The notes beneath the pieces are model-generated. The model did no database searches, was not told the DNA's origin, and saw nothing but the letters and a program-made list of their open reading frames with translations. A program made the position numbers and the translations under genes. Shown in pieces: positions 17,237 to 26,329 of a DNA stretch of 64,000 nt (its first letter is position 1; the number at the start of each line of letters is the position of its first letter). The DNA is from Rhodococcus sp. ARC_M6 (GTDB lineage: Bacteria > Actinomycetota > Actinomycetes > Mycobacteriales > Mycobacteriaceae): the NCBI RefSeq assembly GCF_022810305.1, contig NZ_JALGQH010000004.1, forward strand, positions 248,001-312,000, in the 5' to 3' direction.

Positions 17237-18874
17237 TCAGCGCAGGTCCCGCCGTCGGAAAGCGGTTAGACCTGTCGCAATCAGTGCCGCTGCGATGAGT
17301 GTCAACCACACGAGCGGCATGGCCTCGAATGGTGCGCCGGGGAGTTTCGGGGCGTGAGTGAACGGTTCGAGGTCGAGTACCCACTGGGGAAGTTGCGCGA
17401 GTGAGCCGACCATGAAGATGAAGAGGAATCCCACGAGAACTCCCCACGCGACGGGCGTGAATCTGGGGATCATCCCGAACAGCAGGACAGTGACACCGGT
17501 GAGAACCCAGACTGCCGGCAGTTGAACAACCGCAGCACCGAGCGCAGAGGGCAAAGCGCTTCCCACATCGCCGATGGCGATTCCGTAGGTCACTCCCGCC
17601 GCGACTCCGGCGACCAAGAGCGCGATCGCGGGGCCGAGCAGCGCAAACACGATGTGACTGGAAGCCCAGCGGATTCGGCTTACCGTGCCGGCTGTCACGG
17701 GTTCGAGACGCTGGGCGGTTTCTTCGGAGTACAGGCGCATCGACGCCGAGACGGTGAAGGCCGCAGCAGCTATCCCGAGCATGACAAATGCGTAGCCGAT
17801 GAACGATTTCTCGAGCGATTGAGATCCACCCATACGTATGATGATGTCGCGGATGGCCTGGCTGTCTCCGATCTGTCCGCTGACGCTCTTGGCGGCGCTG
17901 CCGATGAGTAGGCCGTAGAACCCCAGTCCGATCGTCCAGGCCGCAAGTGTGCCGCGGTGCATGCGCCACGCCAGGCCGAGAGTTCCTGTGAGACCGGCTG
18001 ATGCGACCGCCGGACCTTCTCGTTCGGCAATCAGTCCACTGCCGACGTCGCGTCGGCGCAGGAGTAAGTAGGCAACCCAGGTAAGCGCGACGGCTGTGAC
18101 GACTGTGGGTACCAGGACCCACCAACGTTCGTCGGCATAGGCGCGGATCTGCAGGGCCCAGCCCAACGGTGAGAACCATGAGAGTGTTCCCGATCCCGCG
18201 TCGCCGATGGCCCGCAGTGCGAAGGCGAGGCCGAGTACCGACATCGCGATTCCACGAGCGACTCGGGCGCTGGGACTCAGTTGCGCCGCGACGGCTGCAA
18301 CACCAGTGAAAACCAGGCCGGAACCGGCGAGTGCGGCGCCGAATGCAATGGATCCTGCGCTTGGGAGATTGTGAGTGAGAAGTGATGCAGTACAGAGGAT
18401 TCCGGTGACAATAGACGCGGTGCCGGCGACAATCAGTGCGGCAGTCAGGCTCGAGTATCGTCCGACGGAGGTGGAATCGAGAAGTTCGGTTCGGCCGTTC
18501 TCCTCTTCGGCGCGTGTATGACGAATGACCGTGAGGATCACTGCAATTGCGATCAGTGTGGAGTAGATTCCGGCCTTCCAGACTCCGACAGAGCCCAGGC
18601 TGGAGTTGAAGATCGGGCCGTACATCGCGATCTCGGCCGGACTTGCCGCGGTTGTTGCCGCGAACATGGCGAGTTGTTCTGGGGAAGTATAGATGCCGGA
18701 GATGCTGGCAACGTACAGTCCGGGCGCAGACGCGAAGATCAGAATCCACAGGGGGAGTGCAATTCGATCTCGGCGGAGGTACAAGCGCAAGAAGTGAAGG
18801 GTTCCTGTGAAATTCGAGTTCGAGACTGGCTCGTGCTCGCTGAACTGTGGGCGAGAGATCGTGGGGGTGCTCAT
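17237..18874 (-). CDS. ABC transporter permease, tetronasin-export type
   Basis: Multi-pass membrane protein of 545 residues with about 12 hydrophobic segments, arranged as two similar halves; an [19 protein letters not shown] loop after the third segment is typical of the actinobacterial tetronasin/anthracycline-type exporters (Rv1217c-like). The ATG at 18874 overlaps the TGA of the ATPase gene (ATGA), so both are translated together; a much longer frame upstream lies inside the ATPase gene and is not real. It probably exports a hydrophobic compound or lipid, with the ATPase encoded just before. The substrate is not known. Confidence 0.85.
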   Translation of the reverse strand: MSTPTISRPQFSEHEPVSNSNFTGTLHFLRLYLRRDRIALPLWILIFASAPGLYVASISGIYTSPEQLAMFAATTAASPAEIAMYGPIFNSSLGSVGVWKAGIYSTLIAIAVILTVIRHTRAEEENGRTELLDSTSVGRYSSLTAALIVAGTASIVTGILCTASLLTHNLPSAGSIAFGAALAGSGLVFTGVAAVAAQLSPSARVARGIAMSVLGLAFALRAIGDAGSGTLSWFSPLGWALQIRAYADERWWVLVPTVVTAVALTWVAYLLLRRRDVGSGLIAEREGPAVASAGLTGTLGLAWRMHRGTLAAWTIGLGFYGLLIGSAAKSVSGQIGDSQAIRDIIIRMGGSQSLEKSFIGYAFVMLGIAAAAFTVSASMRLYSEETAQRLEPVTAGTVSRIRWASSHIVFALLGPAIALLVAGVAAGVTYGIAIGDVGSALPSALGAAVVQLPAVWVLTGVTVLLFGMIPRFTPVAWGVLVGFLFIFMVGSLAQLPQWVLDLEPFTHAPKLPGAPFEAMPLVWLTLIAAALIATGLTAFRRRDLR

Positions 18875-19800
18875 GCCTTCACCTCCTCCACTCGGTCGGG
18901 TGACGTCGACGTCGCGTCGTTGATCCCGTAGTGGCGCAGGAAGAGTTCCTCGAGAGTGGGCGGCGCACTGATGAGACTGCGAACACCGGTATCTCCGAGA
19001 ACACGGATCAGTGTTCCGAGATTCTCGCTGTCGACCTGACAATGCAGCATCGATCCATCGAGTTGGATGTCTTCCACGCCGTTGATTCGGCTGAGATCGC
19101 CAGGGTCACCAAGGAGTTCGGCTGTGATGGAGGTGCGACTGAGATGTCTCATCGACTCGAGTGTTCCGGATTCGATAGTTCGCCCCGACCGGATGATGGT
19201 GACGCGTTCGCAGAGCGCCTCCACTTCGGACAGTATGTGGCTGGACAGCAAGACCGTCACGCCGCGACTGCTGGCTTCGACGACGCACTCGCGAAAGACC
19301 TTTTCCATCAAAGGGTCCAGGCCGGAAGTCGGTTCGTCGAGGAGGAGCAGTCGGGCATTCGAGGAGAGCGCCGAGATCAGCGTGACCTTCTGGCGATTGC
19401 CCTTGGAATACGCGCGGCCCTTCTTGCGCGGATCAAGGTCGAAACGCTCGATCAGCTCTTTCTTGCGGGCGCTGTCCAACCCGCCTCGCATTCGCGCCAG
19501 GAGATCGATTGTTTCCCCACCCGACAACGACGGCCACAGTGTCACGTCGCCGGGGACATAAGCCATGTCGCGGTGCAGTTCGACGGCATCTCGCCACGGG
19601 TTGCGTCCGAAAACGGTGGCCTCGCCGCTGTCCGGATGCAGGCTGCCGAGCAAGACACGGAGTGTGGTCGATTTACCAGCACCGTTAGGCCCGAGGAATC
19701 CGTGTACCTGCCCTTCGTCGACGGTGAGTTCGAGCTCGTCCAACGCCCGAGTTCGTCCGAACGTCTTCACCAACTTGTGAACTTCGATGATCACGCTCAT
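18871..19800 (-). CDS. ABC transporter ATP-binding protein, tetronasin-export type
   Basis: ATPase of the exporter, 309 residues. Walker [10 protein letters not shown], signature [10 protein letters not shown] (a degenerate form of LSGGQ usual for this family), Walker [14 protein letters not shown] and the switch histidine in [11 protein letters not shown] are all present. A C-terminal extension of about 80 residues ends in [16 protein letters not shown], as in DrrA-like proteins. The family exports tetronasin and daunorubicin in producers; similar mycobacterial pairs (Rv1218c-Rv1217c) act in drug efflux. The promoter must lie in the 130 bases between this gene and the esterase gene. No regulator gene is adjacent. 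Confidence 0.9.
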   Translation of the reverse strand: MSVIIEVHKLVKTFGRTRALDELELTVDEGQVHGFLGPNGAGKSTTLRVLLGSLHPDSGEATVFGRNPWRDAVELHRDMAYVPGDVTLWPSLSGGETIDLLARMRGGLDSARKKELIERFDLDPRKKGRAYSKGNRQKVTLISALSSNARLLLLDEPTSGLDPLMEKVFRECVVEASSRGVTVLLSSHILSEVEALCERVTIIRSGRTIESGTLESMRHLSRTSITAELLGDPGDLSRINGVEDIQLDGSMLHCQVDSENLGTLIRVLGDTGVRSLISAPPTLEELFLRHYGINDATSTSPDRVEEVKA

Positions 19801-19878
19801 TGCTACTCCTAGTTCGTGGAGTCTGTGGCAAAGCTGTGCGTACTGACTACGCTAAATGGCCGTTCACCTTTGGCACAG

Positions 19879-19896
19879 GGTTGGTGGGGGCCAACC
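19879..19896 (-). terminator. Possible terminator after the beta-lactamase-fold esterase gene
   Basis: A stem GGTTGG(T) / (G)CCAACC with a four-base loop lies about 35 bases beyond the esterase stop codon on the minus strand. There is no clear T-run, so it is a weak candidate. Confidence 0.35.
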
Positions 19897-19930
19897 GCTC
19901 ACCTTCCGTTGCTTGTTCAGCCTTGCACGT

Positions 19931-21208
19931 TCACAGTCTGCGGGCGATCGATTCCGCCTGGGCGCCCAATTTGGCCAACCTCAGGTCGGCAAACGGAGTG
20001 AGGGCACCGCCCATTCGGTTGGTCACGAATGCCACCGACAAGCAGGTCTCAGGGTCCGCGAATGCCCCGGATCCACCAAGCCCGTAGTGTCCGAAGGCCT
20101 GCAGCGACGAATTTCGGCTGGCAACAAAGGCCGAGTGATAGCCGAGTCGCCAGTTCATGCGGATTCCGAGCACATAGTCGCGCGCCGTGGTCTGTACCTC
20201 GCCCATCTGTTCCAGGGTCTCTTCACTCAGGAATCTGTTTCCTCCCACCATTCCCTGGTTGGCAAGTGCTGCGTACATTCGGGCAAGGGCGCGAGCACTG
20301 AAAACGCCGTTCCAGCCGGGCATGACGTAATCGTGGATCGAGGGATTGCGGACCAACTGGTCGAACCCCGTCGGCATGCCGGCATCCGCGATATTCCTGA
20401 GCGCAGGCAACCGGGTCAACGCGAAGGAAGCGGTGTCCCACGGAACCTTGAACTGATTGATGCGGGGGAACAACTTTGCGATGCGATGGCGTTCGTCCTC
20501 GGGCACCTGGAACCAGAATTCCGGAATTCCGAGAGGATCCGCGATCTCTGTACGGACCAGGTCGGTAAACGATGAACCAGTTGCGCGAGTTGTCAGTTCG
20601 GCGACCAGCGAACCGAATGTGACTGCGTGATAACCGGGTGTGGTGAGGCGGCGACGGTCCGGTGTGGCCAATGCGAGGGCGCCGACGATGCTGTCGTGAT
20701 CGAGCAGCGCCAATCGGCCCGGAACCAGGCCGCGTACACGATGCAACCCGGCCTGGTGGGTCAACAGTTGCCGCACCGTCACAGTTTCCTTGCCTGCACT
20801 TGCGAACTCCGGCCAATACTCGGCGACCGGTGTGTCGTAATCGATCAGCCCACGTTCCACGACACGGTGCAAAACCGTACTGGCAACACCCTTTCCGGTG
20901 GAGAAGGACACAGACACGGTGTCGGGTAGCCAGCGGGTATCCCGAGTCGACCACCCTGCCCAGATATCGACGACGGGCTCCCCGCCGAGATAGACCGCCA
21001 ATGCTCCACCGCCGCTGGAAGGGCGTTCGAAGAGGCGAAAGAATTGCCCGGCCAGCTGCCCGAACCGCGGGTCGACCAGCATGACACGTGGCGTGGAAAC
21101 AGTGGGAATCACGGCTGAAGCGTCGCGACGGACCGTCGAAACATCGCGACGGACCGTCGGTGGAAGGTCGGTCGGAAGCAACCCCTCGAACTCGGGGAGA
21201 TTCGTCAT
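19931..21208 (-). CDS. Serine hydrolase of the beta-lactamase / EstB esterase family
   Basis: 425-residue penicillin-binding-protein-like hydrolase. The SxxK motif is in SFSTGKG, the second motif in the YHAVTFG stretch where class C enzymes have YxN, and a late GHYGLGGSGAFADPE supplies the HxG-type third motif. No signal peptide; cytosolic esterase or amidohydrolase is more likely than beta-lactam hydrolysis. The N-terminus contains a short in-frame repeat (VRRDVST VRRDASA) from a 20-base DNA duplication. The ATG at 21208 has GAGAAG eight bases upstream; a GTG three codons earlier is possible. It stands alone between the ABC operon and the SHOCT gene. Confidence 0.82.
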   Translation of the reverse strand: MTNLPEFEGLLPTDLPPTVRRDVSTVRRDASAVIPTVSTPRVMLVDPRFGQLAGQFFRLFERPSSGGGALAVYLGGEPVVDIWAGWSTRDTRWLPDTVSVSFSTGKGVASTVLHRVVERGLIDYDTPVAEYWPEFASAGKETVTVRQLLTHQAGLHRVRGLVPGRLALLDHDSIVGALALATPDRRRLTTPGYHAVTFGSLVAELTTRATGSSFTDLVRTEIADPLGIPEFWFQVPEDERHRIAKLFPRINQFKVPWDTASFALTRLPALRNIADAGMPTGFDQLVRNPSIHDYVMPGWNGVFSARALARMYAALANQGMVGGNRFLSEETLEQMGEVQTTARDYVLGIRMNWRLGYHSAFVASRNSSLQAFGHYGLGGSGAFADPETCLSVAFVTNRMGGALTPFADLRLAKLGAQAESIARRL

Positions 21209-21497
21209 AATGTGCACTTCTCATTCAACCGGGGGTCGCTGATTACCACCCTGTTACTTCTCTGAAACACTCCGGAAACCGGCAGGATTCCACGGTTGGG
21301 GCTATTGGGGCAGATGGAGCAGAAGTGCCCTAAGACAAGGACTTGCGGCAGGACGGATGACACTTTTTTGCTCGTGGAAGTCGAGCAGAAAGACCCTGTG
21401 GATGTGTCGGGGAACAGCGCATCCTGAGGGAAGACGCGTGAGACGCCCCTTCGAGGGAGTGCGCACGGCCGCATGGAGAACTTGGAGGCCCGTTGTG

Positions 21498-21788
21498 ATG
21501 TACGACCATTATTCCGGTAGTTGGGGTTGGGGTTACGTACTGATGTTCGTTGGTATGGCCCTGTTCTGGGGCCTGCTGATCTTGGGGATTTTTCTGCTGA
21601 TTCGCTATGCCGGACACGGACCCGCGGAGTCTGGAAGTAGGTCGTCCGGAAGCAGTCCGTCGGCAAGTTTTCCGCCGCCGCATCACAGCGCCGAGCAACT
21701 TCTTGCTGAGCGTTACGCGCGTGGGGAGATCGACGAGGCCGAGTACAGGAGCCGCCTGACTGTTTTACGAACAGAGCCGTCCCCCTGA
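21498..21788 (+). CDS. Small membrane protein with SHOCT domain
   Basis: 96 residues: a short aromatic N-terminus, one transmembrane helix (VLMFVGMALFWGLLILGIFL), a Ser/Pro-rich linker, and a C-terminal SHOCT motif AEQLLAERYARGEIDEAEYR. SHOCT domains are oligomerisation elements found at the ends of many bacterial membrane proteins. GGAGG at 21484-21488 precedes both the ATG at 21498 and an in-frame GTG at 21495, either of which may be used. The function is unknown. It is followed after 48 bases by the ketosynthase-like operon. Confidence 0.8.
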   Translation: MYDHYSGSWGWGYVLMFVGMALFWGLLILGIFLLIRYAGHGPAESGSRSSGSSPSASFPPPHHSAEQLLAERYARGEIDEAEYRSRLTVLRTEPSP

Positions 21789-21836
21789 CTAATTCGCCGC
21801 GAATGAACTAATTCCCAGAGTGAGGAATCGAGTGAA

Positions 21837-22940
21837 ATGGTCAAACGCTGGCTGGTGACGGACGCGGAATGCGACGACACACGAGAGCCGTATCGAACGC
21901 GGGTGGCCGGGGCAGGTCGGCATTTTCCCGTCACACGACTCACGACCGAGGATTTGATGGCAACAACACGCCACGAAACTCATGTCGACCTCGAACGACT
22001 GACTGGAATCCACGAGCGTCGGGTCAGTGTGGGCGACGAGGATTCCTACACACTTGGGATTGCAGCCGCGCAGGATGCATTGCGACGGTCGGGTTGTGCC
22101 GCCGAGTCGATAAACGTGGTGATCAGCTGCAGCATCACCAAGTTTCGTGGCGGCCTCACTCAGTGGCTCGAGCCGACAATGAGTAGTGGCGTTGCGCAGG
22201 CTCTCGGGGCCGACAAGGCTATGACTTTCGATTTGTCGAATGCTTGCGCTGGGATGCTCACCGGTGTGATGGTGGCCAACAACTGGATTCGTCAGGGCTT
22301 GATCGAGCGGGCGCTGGTCGTCAGCGGTGAGTACATCTCGCAGCTCGGTCAGAATGCCGCGAAGCATATTCACAACATCATGAGCAAAGAGTTAGCTTCC
22401 CTCACCTTGGGCGATGCGGGCGCGGCGCTCGTCCTCGAACGTGCGCCCGCCGGTGCGGCGGGGATCCGGCTCGCGGGATTTACGACTGTCGCCGACTACA
22501 GCCGGTTGTGCCTGGCTTACCCGAAGGGCAATGCGCCGGGTGCTCGCATGTTCACCAATTCGCGAGCCATTCAGAAGGCCGCTATCGCCGACACTCCGTT
22601 GCTGTTGCACGAGGTACTCGACACGCTCGGGCTGTCGATCCACGACATTGACCATGTGATCACCCATCAAACTTCGGCGCGGGCAATCAAGAAGGGTATG
22701 GCGCAGATGGAGGCGTCGTTCGGCGATAGTCCGCGGCACGACGCGGTCATAACCGTCGATCGATACGGGAACACGGCTTCGACAACCCACACGGTGGCGT
22801 TGGTCGAAGAACTCGAGGCAGGCCATATCAAGCCGGGAGAGACCGTTGCGTTGATCTCTTTGGCCTCCGGGTTGGAGATCGGGGTAGTCCTGGTGGAAAT
22901 CGACGAAGAACTGGTGGCGCGCTATGGGAACGATCATTGA
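21837..22940 (+). CDS. 3-oxoacyl-ACP synthase III-like protein with intact triad
   Basis: Thiolase-fold condensing enzyme of the FabH/KAS III type, 367 residues. The three catalytic residues are in place: C137 in DLSNACAGML, H277 in THQTSARAI and N312 in YGNTAST. The N-terminal 50 residues, with a LERLTGIHERR block, also follow the family. It is not the housekeeping FabH, because it stands outside the FAS-II block and is paired with a second, degenerate KAS-III gene that starts 17 bases before its stop. This two-subunit arrangement recalls PqsB/PqsC-like heterodimers. A diiron oxygenase gene follows. The product of the operon is unknown. GAGGAA nine bases before the ATG supports the start. 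Confidence 0.82.
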   Translation: MVKRWLVTDAECDDTREPYRTRVAGAGRHFPVTRLTTEDLMATTRHETHVDLERLTGIHERRVSVGDEDSYTLGIAAAQDALRRSGCAAESINVVISCSITKFRGGLTQWLEPTMSSGVAQALGADKAMTFDLSNACAGMLTGVMVANNWIRQGLIERALVVSGEYISQLGQNAAKHIHNIMSKELASLTLGDAGAALVLERAPAGAAGIRLAGFTTVADYSRLCLAYPKGNAPGARMFTNSRAIQKAAIADTPLLLHEVLDTLGLSIHDIDHVITHQTSARAIKKGMAQMEASFGDSPRHDAVITVDRYGNTASTTHTVALVEELEAGHIKPGETVALISLASGLEIGVVLVEIDEELVARYGNDH

Positions 22941-23847
22941 GCAGCTGTACGTCACTCGGGCTGGATGGCTGAGTCGGCACAGTGCACTTCACCTTGCGGT
23001 AGCGGCGGCGAAGTCTTGCCTCGAACAGGCCGGATGCCGCCCGGACGACTTGGATCTGCTCCTGAACGCCGGCCTGTATCGTGACCGCAACCTTGGTGAG
23101 CCGGCCCTCGCTGCGCTGATCCAAGACGACATCGGGGCGCATCCGGAGGACCCGCACACCGGCGAGCACGGCACGTTCTCCTTCGATATTGCGAACGGTA
23201 CCTGTGGTGTCCTGACCGCACTGCAGATTGTCGACGGATTCCTTCGCTCTCACGTGATCGAACGTGCCCTCGTCGTTGCCAGTGATGCGGACCCGGGACA
23301 TCGGCTAAGTGAGCGGTTTCCGTTTTCGGCAGTCGGGGGAGCCGCGTTGTGTCGTTGGACCGACGATGAGTACGGGCTCGGCCCAGTGCAGTGGCTGAAT
23401 AATCTCGACGGTGGTGATTCTTTCCGGGCAACGGTCAGCCAAGCCGACAACCGAAACATTCTGCGTTTCAACGAGTCCAATTCACTCGACGACGACTACG
23501 CCGCAGCAGGCTACGAAGCAGTAGCTGCCTGTCTGAAGCAGGCGGAACTCGATCTGGCGGCGGTCGATTCCATCGTGGCCGCTCCCGCCTGCCCAGGCTT
23601 TCGTTCGGCATTGGCAACAAAGCTGGGGATACCAAGCTCAGGCGTCACCGTTGCCGAAGACGAGCACATACATACCGCTGCACTGATCGCAGGTTTGGAG
23701 AGGGACGAACCCCGACGGTCTGCGGGAACACGGATAATTCTTGTAACAGTGGGAGCCGGCGTGACAGCCGGTGCCGCTCTGTACAACGTCCCGCCGAACC
23801 ACGAAGCGCACACAGCGACAGGGCTTGACGGTGCCGGGTCGAACTAA
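22924..23847 (+). CDS. Degenerate KAS III-like partner protein
   Basis: 307 residues, thiolase fold, overlapping the preceding ketosynthase gene by 17 bases. The nucleophile position is kept (C94 in FDIANGTCGVL), but the regions where histidine and asparagine should stand read APACPGFRSAL and EDEHIHTAAL, so the His and Asn of the triad are lost. It therefore probably cannot condense by itself and may be a structural or regulatory subunit of a heterodimer with the upstream protein, or carry out an acyl transfer or hydrolysis using Cys alone. It is clearly coding: the overlap and the conserved glycine pattern VTVGAGVTAGAAL argue against decay. Confidence 0.75.
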   Translation: MGTIIEQLYVTRAGWLSRHSALHLAVAAAKSCLEQAGCRPDDLDLLLNAGLYRDRNLGEPALAALIQDDIGAHPEDPHTGEHGTFSFDIANGTCGVLTALQIVDGFLRSHVIERALVVASDADPGHRLSERFPFSAVGGAALCRWTDDEYGLGPVQWLNNLDGGDSFRATVSQADNRNILRFNESNSLDDDYAAAGYEAVAACLKQAELDLAAVDSIVAAPACPGFRSALATKLGIPSSGVTVAEDEHIHTAALIAGLERDEPRRSAGTRIILVTVGAGVTAGAALYNVPPNHEAHTATGLDGAGSN

Positions 23848-23903
23848 GTTGACTACAGGGGTTGCATGAGACGCGGTGTCACACTAAGTTTAGGCGCAAT
23901 CGA

Positions 23904-23927
23904 GTTCGTTGATCGCGATCGACGAAC
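23904..23927. promoter_or_regulatory. 24-base near-perfect palindrome upstream of the diiron oxygenase gene
   Basis: Left arm GTTCGTTGATCG (23904-23915) and right arm CGATCGACGAAC (23916-23927) are reverse complements except for one position. There is no loop, so it looks like a dimeric repressor site (TetR or similar) rather than a terminator. It lies 21 bases before the oxygenase ATG and behind the two KAS genes. No regulator gene is adjacent in the window. Confidence 0.6.
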
Positions 23928-23948
23928 AGGCGCCTTGAGGAGACACCG

Positions 23949-24941
23949 ATGGTTCGGTCAACGTCTATTGAAATGGATCAGCCTTACCGCGAGTTGCTCG
24001 CAACACTCTCCGATGGTTCCGTTCACAAGCGGTTCGATCCCTACCTCGATATTGACTGGGATTCAACGGAATTCGCGATAGACCCGAATGATCCGCGCTG
24101 GGTGCTCTCGGCGGTGTCGGATCCACTCGGCGCCACCCGTTGGTATCAGGATCAACCGCTGGAACGTCGTATCGCGATGGGAAAGTGGCGCCAGGCGAAT
24201 GTAACCAAGGTGGGCTCGGCATTCGAGAGCATCCTGATCCGCGGGATGCTGCAGTACATCATGGCACTACCCAACCAATCTCCCGAGTTTCGGTACTGCC
24301 TTCACGAGATGACCGAAGAGTGCAATCACATCCAGATGTTCCAGGAATTCGTGAATCGGGTGGACGTCGACGTGCCGGGGATGCGTCCGTTATTCCGGCG
24401 TTTGTCACCGTTTGTGGGGTTGCTTGGCGCCAAGTTCCCGGTCATCTTCTTTATTGGCATCCTTGCCGGTGAAGAGCCTATCGACCATTTTCAGAAAGAC
24501 CTTATCCGTGAAGGTAAGGATACGGTGCCGGTCATGCTGCGCACCATGGAGATTCACATTGCCGAAGAGGCGCGGCACATCTCCTTTGCTCACGATTTTC
24601 TGCGCCAGCGTGTTCCAGCGCTGAGTCCGTTCGGTCGAGCGATGACGTCCGTTGCCTTTCCCGGTGCCATGCGGTGGCTGTCCGGCGAAATAATGTCACC
24701 GCCAAAGGAATTCGCGAAGAAGTTCGACATTCCCGAGTCGGTGATAAGAGAAGCGTTCTGGAGCAGTCCGCAGTCGCGTCGAATTCTGGGTAACTACTTT
24801 GGTGAAATGCGCACGCTGGCAGACGAACTCGGATTGATGAATCCTGTGTCGAGGCGGGCGTGGAGAAAGCTGGGTATTGCCGGCGACATGGCCCGGTATC
24901 GCGGCGAACCGAGGCGCTCGGAGAAGGTGCGAGTCGCCTAG
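23949..24941 (+). CDS. AurF-like non-haem diiron oxygenase
   Basis: 330-residue helical protein with the diiron ligand pattern of the AurF (p-aminobenzoate N-oxygenase) family: E93, EECNH at 123-127, E175/E176, E201 and EEARH at 206-210. AurF-type enzymes oxidise amines to nitro compounds or hydroxylate; other family members act on acyl chains, so the reaction here is open. GAGGAG stands seven or eight bases before the ATG. It follows the KAS III-like pair by 101 bases, with a palindrome between, and is followed by a strong hairpin. The three genes together look like a small biosynthetic unit: a condensing heterodimer plus an oxygenase. Confidence 0.83.
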   Translation: MVRSTSIEMDQPYRELLATLSDGSVHKRFDPYLDIDWDSTEFAIDPNDPRWVLSAVSDPLGATRWYQDQPLERRIAMGKWRQANVTKVGSAFESILIRGMLQYIMALPNQSPEFRYCLHEMTEECNHIQMFQEFVNRVDVDVPGMRPLFRRLSPFVGLLGAKFPVIFFIGILAGEEPIDHFQKDLIREGKDTVPVMLRTMEIHIAEEARHISFAHDFLRQRVPALSPFGRAMTSVAFPGAMRWLSGEIMSPPKEFAKKFDIPESVIREAFWSSPQSRRILGNYFGEMRTLADELGLMNPVSRRAWRKLGIAGDMARYRGEPRRSEKVRVA

Positions 24942-25017
24942 GGGGACAGGTGGCGGCGCTGCAACTACGGAGATCGTGTCGCAAGCGCTGCTTGTGATGT
25001 GTCCCTTGAGCAGTCAA

Positions 25018-25037
25018 CCTGGCCCTTCAGGGCCAGG
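25018..25037 (+). terminator. Hairpin after the diiron oxygenase gene
   Basis: A perfect nine-base stem CCTGGCCCT / AGGGCCAGG with a two-base loop, about 77 bases behind the stop codon; flanking TCAAC and GTTGA extend it. There is no T-run, as is common in this phylum. Confidence 0.6.
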
Positions 25038-25151
25038 TAGTTGATAGTGATTCACCCCCGTCGCGGCCCTCGTGTTGATATCTTTCGCGTGACGCTATGC
25101 GCCACCGCACAAGGTTCGCCGATAAGGAGAACCTATACGAAGGAGCTTTCG

Positions 25152-25277
25152 ATGGGATCGATCACCAACATTATCGACGCCTTGCAACCCCAGATCCACG
25201 TCCTCCTCGGCTCGATGGACATCCTGCCCGGCATCCTGCTGATCAGCGTCGACCTCGGCAGTTTGCCCGATCTGTGA
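25152..25277 (+). CDS. Small 41-residue hydrophobic peptide, unknown
   Basis: A short open frame (begins MGSITNIIDALQPQI, ends SVDLGSLPDL) with AAGGAG six bases before the ATG. A TTGATA at 25076-25081 could be a -35 element. The peptide is rich in Leu, Ile, Asp and Gly, with no cysteine, and could be an amphipathic or membrane-associated helix. It sits between two hairpins (25018-25037 and 25331-25361), so it would be transcribed alone. I do not recognise the family. The ribosome site, isolation between terminators and hydrophobic composition speak for a real gene, but it could be noise. Confidence 0.5.
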   Translation: MGSITNIIDALQPQIHVLLGSMDILPGILLISVDLGSLPDL

Positions 25278-25330
25278 TCGGGACGGTGCAGTAGGTCCCG
25301 GTCCAGCAAGTCCTGACCCCGGATTCACCG

Positions 25331-25361
25331 AAGTGTGAGGGCCGCTCGGCCCCCACCACTT
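25331..25361 (+). terminator. Hairpin behind the small peptide gene
   Basis: Stem with core GGGCCG / CGGCCC and outer arms AAGTG / CACTT, about 55 bases behind the small gene. A smaller GGGAC/GTCCC stem at 25280-25299 precedes it. No T-run follows. Confidence 0.55.
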
Positions 25362-25513
25362 CGCGTGTCACGCGCACTGCTCGCGATTTTGTGTCAGCAA
25401 ATAGGCGCGGACCTGTCGGTCCAAATTTTCGCGGCCGGCCAGCGGCACAGCTGCAGGCATGCGCGCAGCTAAGTTTGCGACGCCGCGTCGGTGCAACGTG
25501 GGACACTGGTTCG

Positions 25514-26329
25514 GTGAGGTTGTATCGAGACACAGCGGTGGTGCTACGCCTGCATAAGCTGGGCGAAGCTGACCACATCGTCACGTTGCTCACCAACCAG
25601 TTCGGGTTGGTGCGTGCCGTGGCAAAAGGTGTCCGTAGAACCACCTCCAAGTTCGGTGCCAGGCTCGAGCCCTTTGCCCACGTCGACGTCCAACTATTGC
25701 CGGGTAGAAACCTGGACATCATCACGCAGGTACAGACGGTCGACGCTTTTGCCACCGACATCGTCGACGATTACAGCCGCTACACCACGGCATGCGCGAT
25801 CCTCGAGACTGCGGAGCGGTTGGCCGGCGAAGAACGTGCGCCGGCGCCTCAACTTCAGCGACTTACTGTCGGCGCCTTGCGGGCGATAGCCGAGCAGGGT
25901 CGTCCCGTCGAGTTTGTTCTCGATGCTTTCTTACTCCGAGCCATGGGCTACGCCGGGTGGGCGCCCGCCCTCGAAGAATGTGCCAAGTGTTCGGCTCCGG
26001 GTCCGCACCGTGCGTTCCACGTCGCGGCCGGTGGAGCAGTCTGCACGTACTGCCGACCACCAGGTTCGGCGACGCCGTCGCCCGGTGTTCTTGATCTCAT
26101 GGACGCGCTCGTACGCGGTGAATGGGAGGGGACCGACGAGGCCCCGATGTCGCTGCGAACCCAGGCCAGTGGCCTTGTCGCAGCGCATTTGCAATGGCAT
26201 CTCGAGCGGCAATTGCGCACGTTACCGCTCATCGAACGATCCAGGCCGCATGCGGCAGTCGAGGTTGCCGCGGCAGTGGGGCAGGATGGAACGCGTGATT
26301 CGACGACGCGAACCGCGCACTCTGCCTGA
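25514..26329 (+). CDS. recO: DNA repair protein RecO
   Basis: Recombination mediator of the RecF pathway, 271 residues; loads RecA with RecR. The N-terminal OB fold begins [20 protein letters not shown], as in actinobacterial RecO, and a zinc site CAKC...VCTYC lies in the C-terminal half. The GTG at 25514 is chosen because family members begin exactly here; the frame upstream has no coding character. Overlaps uppS by 44 bases. It is the first gene of the stretch whose order follows the M. tuberculosis core chromosome, so the accessory DNA ends before it. Confidence 0.94.
   Translation: MRLYRDTAVVLRLHKLGEADHIVTLLTNQFGLVRAVAKGVRRTTSKFGARLEPFAHVDVQLLPGRNLDIITQVQTVDAFATDIVDDYSRYTTACAILETAERLAGEERAPAPQLQRLTVGALRAIAEQGRPVEFVLDAFLLRAMGYAGWAPALEECAKCSAPGPHRAFHVAAGGAVCTYCRPPGSATPSPGVLDLMDALVRGEWEGTDEAPMSLRTQASGLVAAHLQWHLERQLRTLPLIERSRPHAAVEVAAAVGQDGTRDSTTRTAHSA

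Noticed and set aside
16251-18749. An 832-codon minus-strand open frame across WS/DGAT and the ABC permease
   Set aside because: It lies antisense to the WS/DGAT gene and in another frame of the permease gene, has Arg/His/Ser-rich composition without domains, and is a by-product of GC-rich codon use.
22924-23847. The second KAS III-like gene as a pseudogene
   Set aside because: The frame is intact, overlaps the first gene by 17 bases and keeps the fold pattern; loss of His and Asn is better read as a specialised partner.
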